DNA from: Streptomyces venezuelae ATCC 10712
GTDB taxonomy: Bacteria > Actinomycetota > Actinomycetes > Streptomycetales > Streptomycetaceae
DNA: 64,000 bases
NCBI RefSeq assembly: GCF_008639165.1
Contig: NZ_CP029197.1
Span: forward strand, 992,001-1,056,000
Direction: 5' to 3'
The position numbers were made by a program, and so were the translations under genes. Positions 18,417 to 27,329 of this stretch are shown one piece after another. The notes under the pieces are model-generated. The model made no database searches, was not told the DNA's origin, and saw only the letters and a program-made list of their open reading frames with translations. Within the stretch, counting starts at the first letter, position 1; each line of letters begins with the position of its first letter.

Positions 18417-18974
18417 GATGGAGACGGCCATCGTCATCTCTGCGGGCTCGTCGCCGTCGTTGCGGTAGGCGTGGGCCGAGTTGGCCTCGAAGACGGCGGA
18501 GGTACCGGCCGGCAGGACGTGCTCGGCTCCGTCGACGACCAGGGTGAGCACACCCGCGGTGACGTTCAGCAGCTCGACCGTGCCGTCGGGGTGCGGGTCC
18601 GAGGCGCTGCCGTCGCCGGGCATGAGGGTCCAGGACCACAGCTCCAGGGGACCACGTGCCTCGGTGCCGACGAGGAGGGTGGTGTGGCTGCCGGTGGAAG
18701 TGGACCACATGCGGACGGCCTGGTCGGGCGGGACGATCCGGACCTGGGGGCCCTGTTCGTAGTCGAGCAGGGTCGTGATGGAGACGCCGAGGGCGTCGGC
18801 GAGCTTCACGGTGGTGCCGACGCTGGGGTTCGTCCGGGCCTGCTCGATCTGGATGATCATGCCGCGGCTGACGCCCGCCCGTGCGGCGAGGGCGTCCAGG
18901 GTGAGTCCCCGCTCCTTGCGCCAGCGCTTGAGGTTCCGGGCGAGCGACTGCGTGAGCTGATCGAGGTCCGACAC
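18402..18974 (-). CDS. XRE family regulator with cupin sensor domain
   Basis: A 190-residue regulator with an N-terminal helix-turn-helix (about residues 8-65, LAARAGVSRGMIIQIEQART) and a C-terminal cupin (about 105-185, GDGSASDPHPDGTVELLNV). This HTH-cupin class senses small molecules and usually represses a divergent transporter or catabolic gene. GTG 18974 is preferred because GGACGG precedes it at good spacing and two palindromes lie just upstream; an in-frame ATG at 19007 would place those palindromes inside the coding region. It is divergent from an EamA exporter gene 105 bases away, the likely target. Confidence 0.87.
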   Translation of the reverse strand: MSDLDQLTQSLARNLKRWRKERGLTLDALAARAGVSRGMIIQIEQARTNPSVGTTVKLADALGVSITTLLDYEQGPQVRIVPPDQAVRMWSTSTGSHTTLLVGTEARGPLELWSWTLMPGDGSASDPHPDGTVELLNVTAGVLTLVVDGAEHVLPAGTSAVFEANSAHAYRNDGDEPAEMTMAVSIPPVR

Positions 18975-18980
18975 ATTCCG

Positions 18981-19013
18981 TCCAATATTTTGGATGACAG
19001 AGTTCAATGAACT
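18981..19013. promoter_or_regulatory. Paired palindromes between XRE-cupin and EamA genes
   Basis: TCCAA-TATT-TTGGA (18981-18994) and AGTTCA-A-TGAACT (19001-19013) are both perfect inverted repeats in the divergent promoter. GAACT and GTTCA half-sites recur just downstream (19012-19042). They are probable operators for the XRE-cupin regulator. Confidence 0.5.
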
Positions 19014-19078
19014 GAACTACGGTGGGGTGCACCCGATTGTTCACTGCACTGTACTGCCGTCCGCGACTGCGAGGACCC

Positions 19079-19942
19079 ATGACCGCCCTGTTCGCCCTGG
19101 CCACCAGCCTTCTGTGGGGCCTCGCCGACTTCGGCGGCGGGCTCCTCACCCGCCGCATCCCGGCACTCACGGTCGTCGTGGTCTCCCAGCTCCTCGCGGT
19201 GCTCGTCCTCGGCACCGTCGTCCTGACCACCGGCGCCTGGAGCGAGGCGGGCCCCCAGCTCTGGTACGCGGTCGGGGCCGGCGTCGTCGGCCCGGCGGCG
19301 ATGCTCGCCTTCTACAAGGCGCTCGCTCTCGGCCCCATGGGCGTGGTCTCGCCGCTCGGCTCGCTCGGCGTCGTCGTCCCCGTCTCGGTCGGCCTCCTCG
19401 TCGGCGACCGGCCCGGACTCGTCCAGTTCGCCGGCATCGGCGTGGCGATCCTGGGCGTGGTCCTGGCCGGCGGGCCGGAGCTGCGCGGAGCGCCCGTCCA
19501 GCGCCAGGCGGTCCTGCTCACGCTGGTCGCGGCCTTCGGCTTCGGCTCGGTGATGGCGCTGATCGCCGAGGCCTCGACGACGGTCACCGGACTGTTCCTC
19601 GCCCTGTTCGTCCAGCGGGTCACCAATGTCCTGGTCGGCGGCGCCGCCCTGTTCGCCTCGGTGAAGCGCGGCGGCACGGCCCTCCCCGAGGGCGGCCCCC
19701 GGGTGATCCGCGCGGCCCTCCCGGCCCTCGCCTTCGTCGGCCTCGCCGACGTCGCGGCGAACGGCACGTACGCGATCGCCGCCCAGCAGGGCCCGGTCAC
19801 CGTCGCCGCCGTCCTGGCCAGCCTCTACCCGGTGGTCACCGCCCTCGCCGCCTACGGCGTCCTCAAGGAACGCCTCCGCGCGATCCAGGCGGCGGGCGCG
19901 GGCCTCGCCCTGGTGGGCACGGTCCTGCTCGCGACGGGCTAG
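19079..19942 (+). CDS. EamA family (DMT) transporter
   Basis: A 287-residue integral membrane protein of the drug/metabolite transporter superfamily, with about ten hydrophobic helices in two homologous EamA halves (about residues 1-135 and 148-287). Such proteins export amino acids, metabolites or toxic compounds. The start at ATG 19079 gives the usual short N-terminus (MTALFALATSLLWGLADF); an in-frame ATG at 19022 would add a basic, non-conserved extension. It is divergent from an HTH-cupin regulator that probably controls it; the substrate is unknown. Confidence 0.9.
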   Translation: MTALFALATSLLWGLADFGGGLLTRRIPALTVVVVSQLLAVLVLGTVVLTTGAWSEAGPQLWYAVGAGVVGPAAMLAFYKALALGPMGVVSPLGSLGVVVPVSVGLLVGDRPGLVQFAGIGVAILGVVLAGGPELRGAPVQRQAVLLTLVAAFGFGSVMALIAEASTTVTGLFLALFVQRVTNVLVGGAALFASVKRGGTALPEGGPRVIRAALPALAFVGLADVAANGTYAIAAQQGPVTVAAVLASLYPVVTALAAYGVLKERLRAIQAAGAGLALVGTVLLATG

Positions 19943-19973
19943 CACCTGCCGCCGCGATTGCCGCGGGCAGACG

Positions 19974-20720
19974 CTAGCGCGCCTGCTCGACCTCCCACTT
20001 GGCGAGCGCCGCGAGCTGTTCCGACGTCACGTGGGCCGGGATCGGGACCGGCGGCGGGGTGCGCAGCGGAGGCTGCCAGCCCTTGTCCGGGTCCCAGCTG
20101 CGCACGACCCTGGCCGGGGCGCCGGCGACCACCGAGTGGTCCGGCACCTCACCCCGCACCACCGCGCCCGCCGCGACGACCACGTTCCGTCCCAGGCGGG
20201 CGCCGGGCAGGATCACCGCGCCCGTGCCCAGCCAGCAGCCGGGGCCGATGGCGACCGGCGCCGAGCGGGGCCACTGGCGGCCGACCGGCTCGTCCGGGTC
20301 GTCGTAACTGTGGTTGGTCGAGGTGATGTAGACGTACGGGCCGCAGTACGTGTCGGAGCCGATCGTCACCTTCGCGTCGGCGATCACATGGCTGCCCCGG
20401 CCGAGGACCACCCCGTCGCCGAGCGTGAGGACCGTGTCCTCGCCGAGGTCGAGGCCCGGCAGCATCCCGGCCGTCAGCGTGACCTGCTCGGCGACGATGC
20501 AGCACTCGCCGATCTCGATCCACCGCTCGCCGAAGACCGTGCCCTGGGGGAACGCCAGCCGGGTGCCCGCGCCGAGCCGGCGGAAGCGCAGCCTCCCCGG
20601 CTGCTCGGCGGTGACGGAGCCGGCCTCCTGTGCCCAGCGCCAGCCGCCCTGCACCGCGCGGGCGAGGACCCTGCGCCGCCAGGCGGCGAGGGAGGAGAAC
20701 GTGTTTCTGTTCCTGGGCAC
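19974..20720 (-). CDS. Left-handed beta-helix acyltransferase
   Basis: A 248-residue protein with hexapeptide repeats across about residues 60-210 (for example LGDGVVLGRGSHVIADAKV, GPGCWLGTGAVILPGARLGR, VVVAAGAVVRGEVPD) and the family end PDHSVVAGAPARVVR. The histidine in the segment TSTNHSYDDPDEP resembles the catalytic region of maltose/galactoside O-acetyltransferases. The substrate cannot be told. The ~50-residue basic N-terminus and the C-terminal ~30 residues after the helix are unassigned. It is monocistronic and divergent from the gamma-carbonic anhydrase-like gene. Confidence 0.82.
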   Translation of the reverse strand: MPRNRNTFSSLAAWRRRVLARAVQGGWRWAQEAGSVTAEQPGRLRFRRLGAGTRLAFPQGTVFGERWIEIGECCIVAEQVTLTAGMLPGLDLGEDTVLTLGDGVVLGRGSHVIADAKVTIGSDTYCGPYVYITSTNHSYDDPDEPVGRQWPRSAPVAIGPGCWLGTGAVILPGARLGRNVVVAAGAVVRGEVPDHSVVAGAPARVVRSWDPDKGWQPPLRTPPPVPIPAHVTSEQLAALAKWEVEQAR

Positions 20721-20851
20721 CCGGACACCGTAGTCGGCGCCGTCGTGCCTGATCAGTGCGGTGCGCTGTGATGTCCGTCATGAGCACGGCATAGGCTGCG
20801 GCCGGGGGCGACCCCGGGCGTGACACGACGGCTGACGATCAGGAGCGAACG

Positions 20852-21379
20852 ATGACAGAGGCGTTGATCAAGGGCGTGGGCGGCAAGGAGCCGTCGATCG
20901 ACCCGACCGCTTTCACCGCCCCGACCTCCGTGGTGCTCGGCGAGGTGACCCTGAGCGCCCGCGCCAGCATCTGGTACCACGCGGTGCTGCGGGCGGACTG
21001 CGGCCCCATCACGGTCGGCGAGGACTCCAACGTCCAGGACAACTGCACGGTCCACGTCGACCCCGGCTTCCCCGTCTCGATCGGAGACCGGGTGACCGTC
21101 GGCCACAACGCGACCGTGCACGGCTGCGTCATCGAGGACGACGTGCTGGTCGGCATGGGCGCGACGATCCTCAACGGCGCGCGGATCGGCGCCGGTTCCC
21201 TGGTCGCCGCGCAGGCGCTGGTACCGCAGGGGATGGAGATCCCGCCGGGCTCGCTCGTCGCGGGCGTCCCGGCGAAGGTGCGCCGCCCGCTGACGGAGGA
21301 GGAGAAGGCGGGCATCCAGCTCAACGCCGAGATGTACCTGCTGCTCGCCAAGGGCCACGCCGAGGCCTTCGAGGACTGA
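20852..21379 (+). CDS. Gamma-class carbonic anhydrase-like protein
   Basis: A 175-residue left-handed beta-helix protein of the gamma-carbonic anhydrase (YrdA/PaaY-like) family. Metal-ligand histidines are in the segments DNCTVHVDPGF and VGHNATVHGC (about residues 64-92), as expected for three His on neighbouring subunits of a trimer. Hexapeptide turns run from about residue 15 to 145, with a C-terminal helix after it. Stand-alone members may be carbonic anhydrases or inactive binding proteins. ATG 20852 follows AGGAG at good spacing. A strong bidirectional terminator follows. Confidence 0.87.
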   Translation: MTEALIKGVGGKEPSIDPTAFTAPTSVVLGEVTLSARASIWYHAVLRADCGPITVGEDSNVQDNCTVHVDPGFPVSIGDRVTVGHNATVHGCVIEDDVLVGMGATILNGARIGAGSLVAAQALVPQGMEIPPGSLVAGVPAKVRRPLTEEEKAGIQLNAEMYLLLAKGHAEAFED

Positions 21380-21418
21380 GCCCGGACGTACGCGCGCACA
21401 CGCGTACCCCCGTACGCG

Positions 21419-21455
21419 GAGGAGGGCGGCGCCCGTGACGGGTGCCGCCCTCCTC
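21419..21455. terminator. Bidirectional terminator
   Basis: GAGGAGGGCGGC (21419-21430) pairs with GCCGCCCTCCTC (21444-21455); the loop itself can fold (CCCGTGACGGG). It serves the convergent carbonic anhydrase-like and DedA genes. Confidence 0.75.
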
Positions 21456-21477
21456 TCCGTACGCGTACGGCCCGACG

Positions 21478-22131
21478 TCAGTCCGCGATCGCGGCGGGCT
21501 CCGGGTCGGTGGCCGCGGGGCGCTCCGCGGCGGCCTTCTTGGCGCGGTTCTTGATGATCAGCATCGAGGCGACGCCGATGAGCACGGCGAGGACGAGGCC
21601 GAGCCACGAGAAGCGCTTGAGCCAGGCCTCGGCGACGATCCCGACCGAGTAGATGACGGCCGTCGTACCGCCGGCCCACAGGATGCCGCCGAAGACGTTG
21701 GCGATGAGGAACTTCCAGTACGGCATGTGGAGCACGCCCGCGAGCGGCCCGGCGAAGATGCGGAGCAGGGCGATGAAGCGGCCGAAGAAGACCGCCCACA
21801 TGCCCCACTTCTGGAAGGAGCGCTCGGCGAGCCCGATGTTCGCCTCGCTGAAGTGCTTGGGGAACTTCCTGCCCAGCCAGGCGAGCAGCGGCCGTCCGCC
21901 CTTGCGGCCGATGGCGTAGCCGATCGAGTCGCCGATGATCGCGCCGGCGGTGGCGCAGGCGCCGAGCACGTACGGATTGATGTCGCCGTGCTGCGAGGCG
22001 AGCAGCGCCGAGCTCACGAGCACGATCTCCCCGGGGAGCGGGATGCCCAGGCTCTCCAGCCCGATCACCACCCCCACGAGGACGTAGACGGCGATCGCGG
22101 GGATCGTCTCCAGCCACTCCTGGACGTGCAC
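21478..22131 (-). CDS. DedA family membrane protein
   Basis: A 217-residue integral membrane protein of the DedA/VTT superfamily. It shows the family start (WLETIPAIAVYVLVGVVIGLESLGIPLPGE, hydrophobic with the acidic E), the glycine-rich motif GDSIGYAIGRKGGRPLL (about residues 66-82) and the arginine motif FFGRFIALLRIFAGPLAG (about 114-131). DedA proteins are linked to phospholipid flipping and membrane homeostasis. The tail is short and charged (KKAAAERPAATDPEP). The gene stands alone, with a terminator shared with the carbonic anhydrase-like gene downstream. Confidence 0.9.
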   Translation of the reverse strand: MHVQEWLETIPAIAVYVLVGVVIGLESLGIPLPGEIVLVSSALLASQHGDINPYVLGACATAGAIIGDSIGYAIGRKGGRPLLAWLGRKFPKHFSEANIGLAERSFQKWGMWAVFFGRFIALLRIFAGPLAGVLHMPYWKFLIANVFGGILWAGGTTAVIYSVGIVAEAWLKRFSWLGLVLAVLIGVASMLIIKNRAKKAAAERPAATDPEPAAIAD

Positions 22132-22278
22132 CGCGGCTTCCTCCCGTTTCGACTGCCGTGCCGCGCCCGGGCCCGTGGTCGGGGGCCGTGGCGCCGGCGC
22201 GCACCGCGACGGGGCACGCCGAGGCAGCCTACCCCGGTCGGTCCGGACCGGCGGACGCCGTCCCCGCCGGGAACGGGC

Positions 22279-22312
22279 GCGCCCCCGCGCCCCTGAGGGG
22301 GTGCGGGGGCGC
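22279..22312 (-). terminator. Terminator after the thioesterase gene
   Basis: GCGCCCCCGC (22279-22288) pairs perfectly with GCGGGGGCGC (22303-22312), and CCCC/GGGG extends the stem inward. It lies 17 bases past the stop of the leftward thioesterase gene. The rest of 22132-22328 shows no coding sequence and presumably holds the DedA promoter. Confidence 0.7.
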
Positions 22313-22328
22313 TGCGCGACGCCGCTGG

Positions 22329-22784
22329 TCAGGCGGCGTTGGGGCGCAGGGTCCAGACGACGGTCATCTCGCCGGTCACGGCGCCGTCCTCACGGGTGAT
22401 GTCGATGCGGACCGGGAACTCGGGCCGCTGGCCGGCGTCGAGCTCGGCGACGACCTCGGCGGCCGGGCGGCCGAGGGTGGCGGTGGCCGTGACGGCGCCC
22501 ATGGCGAGCTTCTTGTAGCCGATCTCGGCCTTGACGGCGAGCGGCACGGCGCGGCTCAGCTGGTCGCCGAAGGCGGCGAGCACGATGGCGCCGCTGGCGG
22601 ACTCGGCGAGGGTGAACATCGCTCCGGCGTGCGGGCCGCCGACGTGGTTGTGGTAGGCGGGCTGGTCCGGCAGGCGCACGACGGCGCGCTCGGCGGTGGT
22701 CTCCAGGAACTCGAGGTTCAGGGTTCCGGCCATGGGGACCGTGGCGGCGAGCATCTCGCCGACGGACATCTGGTCTGCGCTCAT
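22329..22784 (-). CDS. Hotdog-fold thioesterase (DUF4442/PaaI-like)
   Basis: A 151-residue single hotdog domain. The motif [20 protein letters not shown] (about residues 47-66) matches the catalytic/CoA-binding helix of PaaI/YiiD-like thioesterases, and the final strands (MTVVWTLRP) complete the fold. It probably hydrolyses an acyl-CoA, identity unknown. ATG 22784 is the start giving a normal-length domain; the frame is open upstream but non-conserved. It is divergent from the Pro/Gln-rich membrane protein gene. Confidence 0.85.
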   Translation of the reverse strand: MSADQMSVGEMLAATVPMAGTLNLEFLETTAERAVVRLPDQPAYHNHVGGPHAGAMFTLAESASGAIVLAAFGDQLSRAVPLAVKAEIGYKKLAMGAVTATATLGRPAAEVVAELDAGQRPEFPVRIDITREDGAVTGEMTVVWTLRPNAA

Positions 22785-22891
22785 GGACCGTGATGTTACC
22801 CACGAGTAGCAGCCTTGGCCATCCCCCGGGGCGCGCGCCGTGCGGGGGCGGGCGTGGTCGCGGCGCCCGCGCACCTCTATGGTTACTGGCC

Positions 22892-24052
22892 ATGTGGCCA
22901 GGACAGCAGCCGCCCGGGGGCGAGCAGAACCCGCAGGACCAGAGTCAGAACCCCTACCAGCAGTCGGGGTACCAGCAGCCGAACCCGTATCAGCAGCCGC
23001 CTGCCCAGCCCGGGTACCCGCAGCAGCCGCCGACACAGCCCGGCTACCCGCAACAGCCGCCCACACAGCCGGGATACGGCCAGCAGCCGCCCACGCCGCC
23101 CGGCTACCCGCAGCAGGGGTACGGCCAGCAGCCCGGCTACGGCCAGCCGAACCCGTACCAGCAGCCGACCGTTCCGCAGCAGTACGCGGTGCCCGGCCCG
23201 GGTCAGCCCGGCGGCCCCGACGGCGGGAAGAAGAAGACGACGCTCATCGCGATCGTCGCCGCGACCGCCGTGGTCGTCGCCGCCGGTGTCACCGGCTTCC
23301 TGGTGCTCGGCAAGGACGACGACACCACCCCGAAGGCCGACGACAAGAAGCCCTCCGCGCCCGTGTCGTCGGCGCCGTCGACCGACCCGTCGACGGTCCC
23401 GTCCCCCGAGCCGAGCACGTCCGGGCTCGACAACCCGCGCGACGGCGCCGCCCAGCAGCCGACCATCCCCGGCTGGAAGGTCGTCTACAACCCGAAGTAC
23501 GGCACGCTCTTCGACGTCCCGCCGGAGTGGGAGGTCCTGAAGCCGGGTCTCATCACCTACTTCGAGGACGAGAAGAAGGGCGACGGCAGCCCCCTCGTGA
23601 CCATGTCGGGCCCCACCCGGCTCAAGGGCGAGTGGTGCACGTACGACACCGACAAGAACGGCACCAACGAGACCTGGGGCCTGAGCACCGCCGGCACCAA
23701 GGGCGGCCAGGGCGCCAAGAACACCGCGGACGCCTCCCGCAGCGAGGCCGGTACGTGGGTGTGGGGCGGCTACGCCCAGCACATGCCGCAGAGCACCATC
23801 AAGATCAGCAAGCCCGAGCCGTACAAGACCAAGTCCGGTCTCACCGGCCACGTCTCGACCGCCACGGCGCCGGGCGTCAAGAAGCGCAACAAGTGCGAGT
23901 CCGACGGCAAGTCGATCGCCTTCACCTTCAAGAACGCCAAGGGCGACTTCACCACCTGGGTGCTCTACGGGGCCGACGGCGTCAAGGACGAGCTGCCGGA
24001 CACCACCATCCGCCAGATCCTCTCGACGGTCCGCCTGACGTCGGCGAGCTGA
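22892..24052 (+). CDS. Pro/Gln-rich single-pass membrane protein
   Basis: A 386-residue protein in three parts. Residues about 1-110 are a cytoplasmic Pro/Gln/Gly/Tyr-rich tail built from near-repeats of [10 protein letters not shown]. Residues about 115-140 form one membrane helix ([20 protein letters not shown]) preceded by a KKK stop. A Ser/Thr/Pro linker (about 145-185) leads to an extracytoplasmic domain of about 190 residues without a recognised family. This architecture is common in Streptomyces cell-surface proteins with unknown function. Two cysteines (near residues 249 and 333) could form a disulfide. ATG 22892 is chosen because the repeat-rich tail starts there. A strong terminator follows. 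Confidence 0.82.
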   Translation: MWPGQQPPGGEQNPQDQSQNPYQQSGYQQPNPYQQPPAQPGYPQQPPTQPGYPQQPPTQPGYGQQPPTPPGYPQQGYGQQPGYGQPNPYQQPTVPQQYAVPGPGQPGGPDGGKKKTTLIAIVAATAVVVAAGVTGFLVLGKDDDTTPKADDKKPSAPVSSAPSTDPSTVPSPEPSTSGLDNPRDGAAQQPTIPGWKVVYNPKYGTLFDVPPEWEVLKPGLITYFEDEKKGDGSPLVTMSGPTRLKGEWCTYDTDKNGTNETWGLSTAGTKGGQGAKNTADASRSEAGTWVWGGYAQHMPQSTIKISKPEPYKTKSGLTGHVSTATAPGVKKRNKCESDGKSIAFTFKNAKGDFTTWVLYGADGVKDELPDTTIRQILSTVRLTSAS

Positions 24053-24064
24053 CCCGACGCTCCG

Positions 24065-24109
24065 CGCCGCACGGGGTCCGGGCCGATCCGGCCCGGGCCC
24101 CGTGCGGCG
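24065..24109 (+). terminator. Strong hairpin terminator
   Basis: Twenty bases at 24065-24084 pair with 24090-24109, with one G:T wobble and a 5-base loop. It follows the membrane-protein stop by 12 bases. Confidence 0.8.
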
Positions 24110-24191
24110 TTCCGGCCCGGTCCGGCCCCCCGGACGGACTCCTCCGGATATCGGGTTGGCATCCTGGCGGCCCGCCAGGGATAGTCCCGGG

Positions 24192-25544
24192 GTGAACAAT
24201 CCCGCCGCGCCCCCCTCGCGCCCACCGCTCGGCTCCCGCCGCCCCGAGTGGGCCGGGCGCAACTACCTGCTGCTCACCGCCGCCACCATCGTGACCAACC
24301 TCGGCACGCACGGTGCGCTCATCGCCACCACCTGGGCGGTGTTCGAGTCCGGCGGTGACGCCGGCGACGTGGGGCTCGTGGCGATGGCGCGCTTCCTGCC
24401 GCTCGTCCTCTTCCTGCTCATCGGCGGCGCCGTCGCCGACCGGGTGCCCCGGCACCGGGTGATGGTCGCCGCCAACGTCCTCAACTGCGTCTCGCAGGCC
24501 GTCTTCGCCGCCCTCGTCCTCGCCGGTACGGCCCAGATCTGGCAGATGATGGTGCTCACCGCGCTCTGCGGCACCGGCCAGGCCTTCTTCAACCCGGCGG
24601 CCGAGGGCATGCTGATGTCCAGCGTCACCGGCGAGCAGGCGAGCCGCGCCTTCGCCGTGTACCGGATGGCGATGCACGGCGCCTCCATCGGCGGCGCGGC
24701 GCTCGGCGGCGCCCTCGTCGCCTTCGTCGGGCCCGGCTGGGTCCTGCTGATCGACGCCGTGGCCTTCGCCGTCGCGGGCGGGCTGCGCGCCTTCCTGGAC
24801 GTGAGCGGCATCCCCGAGCGCGGGCCGGGCGGCGGTCTGCTCGCCGATCTGAAGGAAGGCTGGCAGGAGTTCGTCGGCCGGCCGTGGCTGTGGTCGATCG
24901 TCGCCCAGTTCTCCGTGGTGGTCGGTCTGATCGGCGCCGTCGAGTCGGTGTACGGGCCGCTGGTCGCCCGGGCCGAACTGGGCGGCGCGCGCCCCTGGGG
25001 CATCGCGCTCGCCGCGTACGGCGTGGGAACGGTCGCGGGCGCCGTCCTGATGACCCGGTGGAAGCCGCGCCGGATGCTGTTCGTCGGCACGCTCTGCGTC
25101 TTCCCGATCGCGCTGCCGTCGGCGGCGCTCGCCGTACCGCTCGACGCGGTGGGGCTCACGGCGGCGATGTTCGTCAGCGGTGTCGCCATCGAGGTCTTCG
25201 GCGTCTCGTGGATGACGGCCATGCACCAGGAGATCCCGGAGGAGAAGCTGTCCCGGGTCTCGGCCTACGACTGGTTCGGCTCGACCGCCCTGCTGCCGCT
25301 GACGACGGCCCTCGCGGGCCCCGCGGAGACCGCGTTCGGCCGGAGCGAGGCGCTGTGGGGCGCGGCGGCGCTGATGGTGCTCGTCACCGCCCTGGTCCTG
25401 CTGGTGCCGGACGTACGGAACCTGACGCGGCGTCCGCACACGAAGGAGGTCGCGGGCGGGGACCCCGGGTCCGCCCCCGCCACCGCCCTCGGCGCCGCCG
25501 CCCCCTCAGCCGATGCCGAAGGCGCCGTCCGGCGGAACGGGTGA
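24192..25544 (+). CDS. MFS transporter (exporter type)
   Basis: A 450-residue major facilitator with about twelve membrane helices, resembling the EntS/tetracycline-efflux-like group. The first loop motif ARFLPLVLFLLIGGAVADRVPRHR-type signature is at about residues 64-85 (GGAVADRVPRHR). GTG 24192 is the start: the conserved N-terminus (RPEWAGRNYLLLTAATI) follows about 18 residues in, and an upstream ATG would cross the previous terminator region. The substrate is unknown. Its last 39 bases overlap the convergent methyltransferase-fold gene. Confidence 0.88.
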   Translation: MNNPAAPPSRPPLGSRRPEWAGRNYLLLTAATIVTNLGTHGALIATTWAVFESGGDAGDVGLVAMARFLPLVLFLLIGGAVADRVPRHRVMVAANVLNCVSQAVFAALVLAGTAQIWQMMVLTALCGTGQAFFNPAAEGMLMSSVTGEQASRAFAVYRMAMHGASIGGAALGGALVAFVGPGWVLLIDAVAFAVAGGLRAFLDVSGIPERGPGGGLLADLKEGWQEFVGRPWLWSIVAQFSVVVGLIGAVESVYGPLVARAELGGARPWGIALAAYGVGTVAGAVLMTRWKPRRMLFVGTLCVFPIALPSAALAVPLDAVGLTAAMFVSGVAIEVFGVSWMTAMHQEIPEEKLSRVSAYDWFGSTALLPLTTALAGPAETAFGRSEALWGAAALMVLVTALVLLVPDVRNLTRRPHTKEVAGGDPGSAPATALGAAAPSADAEGAVRRNG

Positions 25545-26351
25545 CGGGACGGCCCCGGCGTCGAGGACCGGTTCCGCGGCGCCGGTGAACCGCGCCAGCG
25601 TCTGTCCGTGCTCCACGCGCGCGGGGAACGCGTCCGCCGCGGCCCGGCGGGCCAGATGGGCGGTGTCGATCTCCCGGCCCGAGGCGACCAGGACCGCGTT
25701 CCCGAAGCGGCGGCCGCGCAGCATCGCCGGCTCGGCGACCAGCGCCAGCTCCGGGAAGACGGTGGCGAAGGTGGCCAGCTGGGAGCGGAGGAAGGCGAAG
25801 GGCGTGCCGTCGGCCAGGTTGGCGGCGTAGAGGCCTTCGGGCCGCAGCACGCGCCGCACCTCGCGCGCGTACTCCACGGACGTGAGGTGGGCGGGCACGC
25901 GCGAGCCGCCGAAGACGTCGCCGACGACGAGGTCGGCCGAGGCGTCGGGAGCCTCCTCCAGCCAGCGGCGGGCGTCCGCGCCGTGCACGGTGACCCCGGA
26001 GCCCTCGGGCAGCGGCAGGTGTTCCGCGACGAGCGCGAGCAGCCCCAGGTCGGCCTCGACCACGTCCTGGCGCGAGCCGGGCCGGGTGGCGGCGACGTAC
26101 CGGGGCAGCGAGAGCGCCCCGCCGCCCAGGTGCAGGACGTCGAGCGGTTCGCCCTCGTCGGCGGCGCCGTCGACGACATGGGCGAGCCGGCGCGCGTACT
26201 CGAACTCCAGGTACGCCGGGTCGTCGAGGTCGACGTACGACTGGGGTGCGCCGTCGACCGTCAGGAGCCAGGCCCGCTCCCGGTCCACGTCGGGCATGAG
26301 GCGCGCGGTGCCCTGGTCGACCTCGCGGAGGACGGGGATGTGCTCGTTCAC
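25506..26351 (-). CDS. Spermidine synthase-like SAM-binding protein
   Basis: A 281-residue class I methyltransferase-fold protein of the polyamine synthase-like group common in actinobacteria. The nucleotide-binding loop is LDVLHLGGGALSLPRY (about residues 63-78), followed by the acidic end of strand 2 (VVEADLGLL) and ADLVVGDVFGG (about 133-143). Actinobacterial members are often misnamed spermidine synthases, so the reaction is uncertain. The GTG start at 26351 overlaps the stop of the upstream DNA-alkylation-repair gene (GTGA), so the two are translationally coupled. The end overlaps the MFS gene. Confidence 0.85.
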   Translation of the reverse strand: MNEHIPVLREVDQGTARLMPDVDRERAWLLTVDGAPQSYVDLDDPAYLEFEYARRLAHVVDGAADEGEPLDVLHLGGGALSLPRYVAATRPGSRQDVVEADLGLLALVAEHLPLPEGSGVTVHGADARRWLEEAPDASADLVVGDVFGGSRVPAHLTSVEYAREVRRVLRPEGLYAANLADGTPFAFLRSQLATFATVFPELALVAEPAMLRGRRFGNAVLVASGREIDTAHLARRAAADAFPARVEHGQTLARFTGAAEPVLDAGAVPSPVPPDGAFGIG

Positions 26352-27199
26352 GTCCCCATTGTGCCGGGCTCTCCGAGGTGCTTGAGGGCCTCGCGGACGG
26401 AGAGGGGGGAGAGCGCGCCGCCGTGAGCGGCGACGAAGGCGCGGACCTCGGCCGGGGCGGTCTTGCCGTACTCGCGCAGGCCCCAGCCGATGGCCTTGCG
26501 GAGGAAGAAGTCGGTGTCGGCGGCGCGGCGCAGGCAGTACGCGAAGAGCCGGTCGGCGTCGGTGGACTCCTTGAAGCGGAGCTGGTGGAGGATGGCCGTC
26601 CTGGCCACCCACAGGTCCTCGTCCTCGATCCACTCGTCCATGCGGGCGGCGAGCGCGGGGTCGGCGGCGACCAGGCCGCCGACGACGTGCGCGGCGAGGT
26701 GGTCGACGGTGTCCCACCAGGAGTCGGTGGTGACGAGGTGGCGGGCGACCGGCAGGAATCCGGAGGAGCAGCGCTTCACGTGCCGGCGCAGGTAGTCGAC
26801 GGCGAAGTAGTGGTACTCGCGCTCGGGCAGGGCGAAGCAGCGCAGCGCGACGGCGGTGCAGTCCGCCTCGTCGGGGCGCGGGAGCCCTTCGAGGACGGTA
26901 CGGGACAGGGCGCGGCGCTCGGGGGTGCGCACACCGAGGAAGGGGGCGGCGCCCTTCATGTACGCGACCATCTCCTGCGCCCGGAAGGGGTTTCCGGCGG
27001 CGGGATAGACGGTGGTGAGCCGATCGAGCACGGTGTCGGCGAGGGCACTGCGGGGGACGTCGGGCGCCGTGGCGGCGGGCTTCGTGGCGGGGTCGGGCGC
27101 CGTGGCGGGGCCGGACTTCGAGGCGGCGGGCTTCGTGGCGGCGGCGGGCTCCGAGGTGGGGCCGGGCTCCGGGGCGGCGGCGGGCTTCGTGGCGGTCAT
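26348..27199 (-). CDS. DNA alkylation repair protein (AlkD-like HEAT repeat)
   Basis: A 283-residue protein: residues about 1-50 are a low-complexity tail of Ala, Pro, Lys and Thr with repeats such as ATKPAA, and about 55-283 form the helical AlkD/DNA-alkylation-repair fold. Conserved segments are AYMKGAAPFLGVRTPERR, WWDTVDHLAAHVVG and the active-site-like DFFLRKAIGWGLREYGK. AlkD enzymes remove alkylated purines without base flipping. ATG 27199 starts the variable tail. It is the first gene of a pair with the SAM-fold protein. The intergenic 27200-27329 holds its promoter and that of the divergent TVP38 gene. Confidence 0.87.
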   Translation of the reverse strand: MTATKPAAAPEPGPTSEPAAATKPAASKSGPATAPDPATKPAATAPDVPRSALADTVLDRLTTVYPAAGNPFRAQEMVAYMKGAAPFLGVRTPERRALSRTVLEGLPRPDEADCTAVALRCFALPEREYHYFAVDYLRRHVKRCSSGFLPVARHLVTTDSWWDTVDHLAAHVVGGLVAADPALAARMDEWIEDEDLWVARTAILHQLRFKESTDADRLFAYCLRRAADTDFFLRKAIGWGLREYGKTAPAEVRAFVAAHGGALSPLSVREALKHLGEPGTMGT

Positions 27200-27329
27200 C
27201 GGGCTCTCCCCTTCCCCGCGCTCCGGGGGCCGGTGCGGACGGACGCGTCCCGCCTGCTCCAGCGGGCGGTGCGGGCGGACATGACGCACATTACGGCGAT
27301 CATACGGAGGCGTCCGTTACTCTCCCCGA

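Noticed and set aside
22132..22328. Small RNA or gene between the DedA and thioesterase genes
   Set aside because: Only a terminator hairpin is convincing; no promoter or ORF could be supported.
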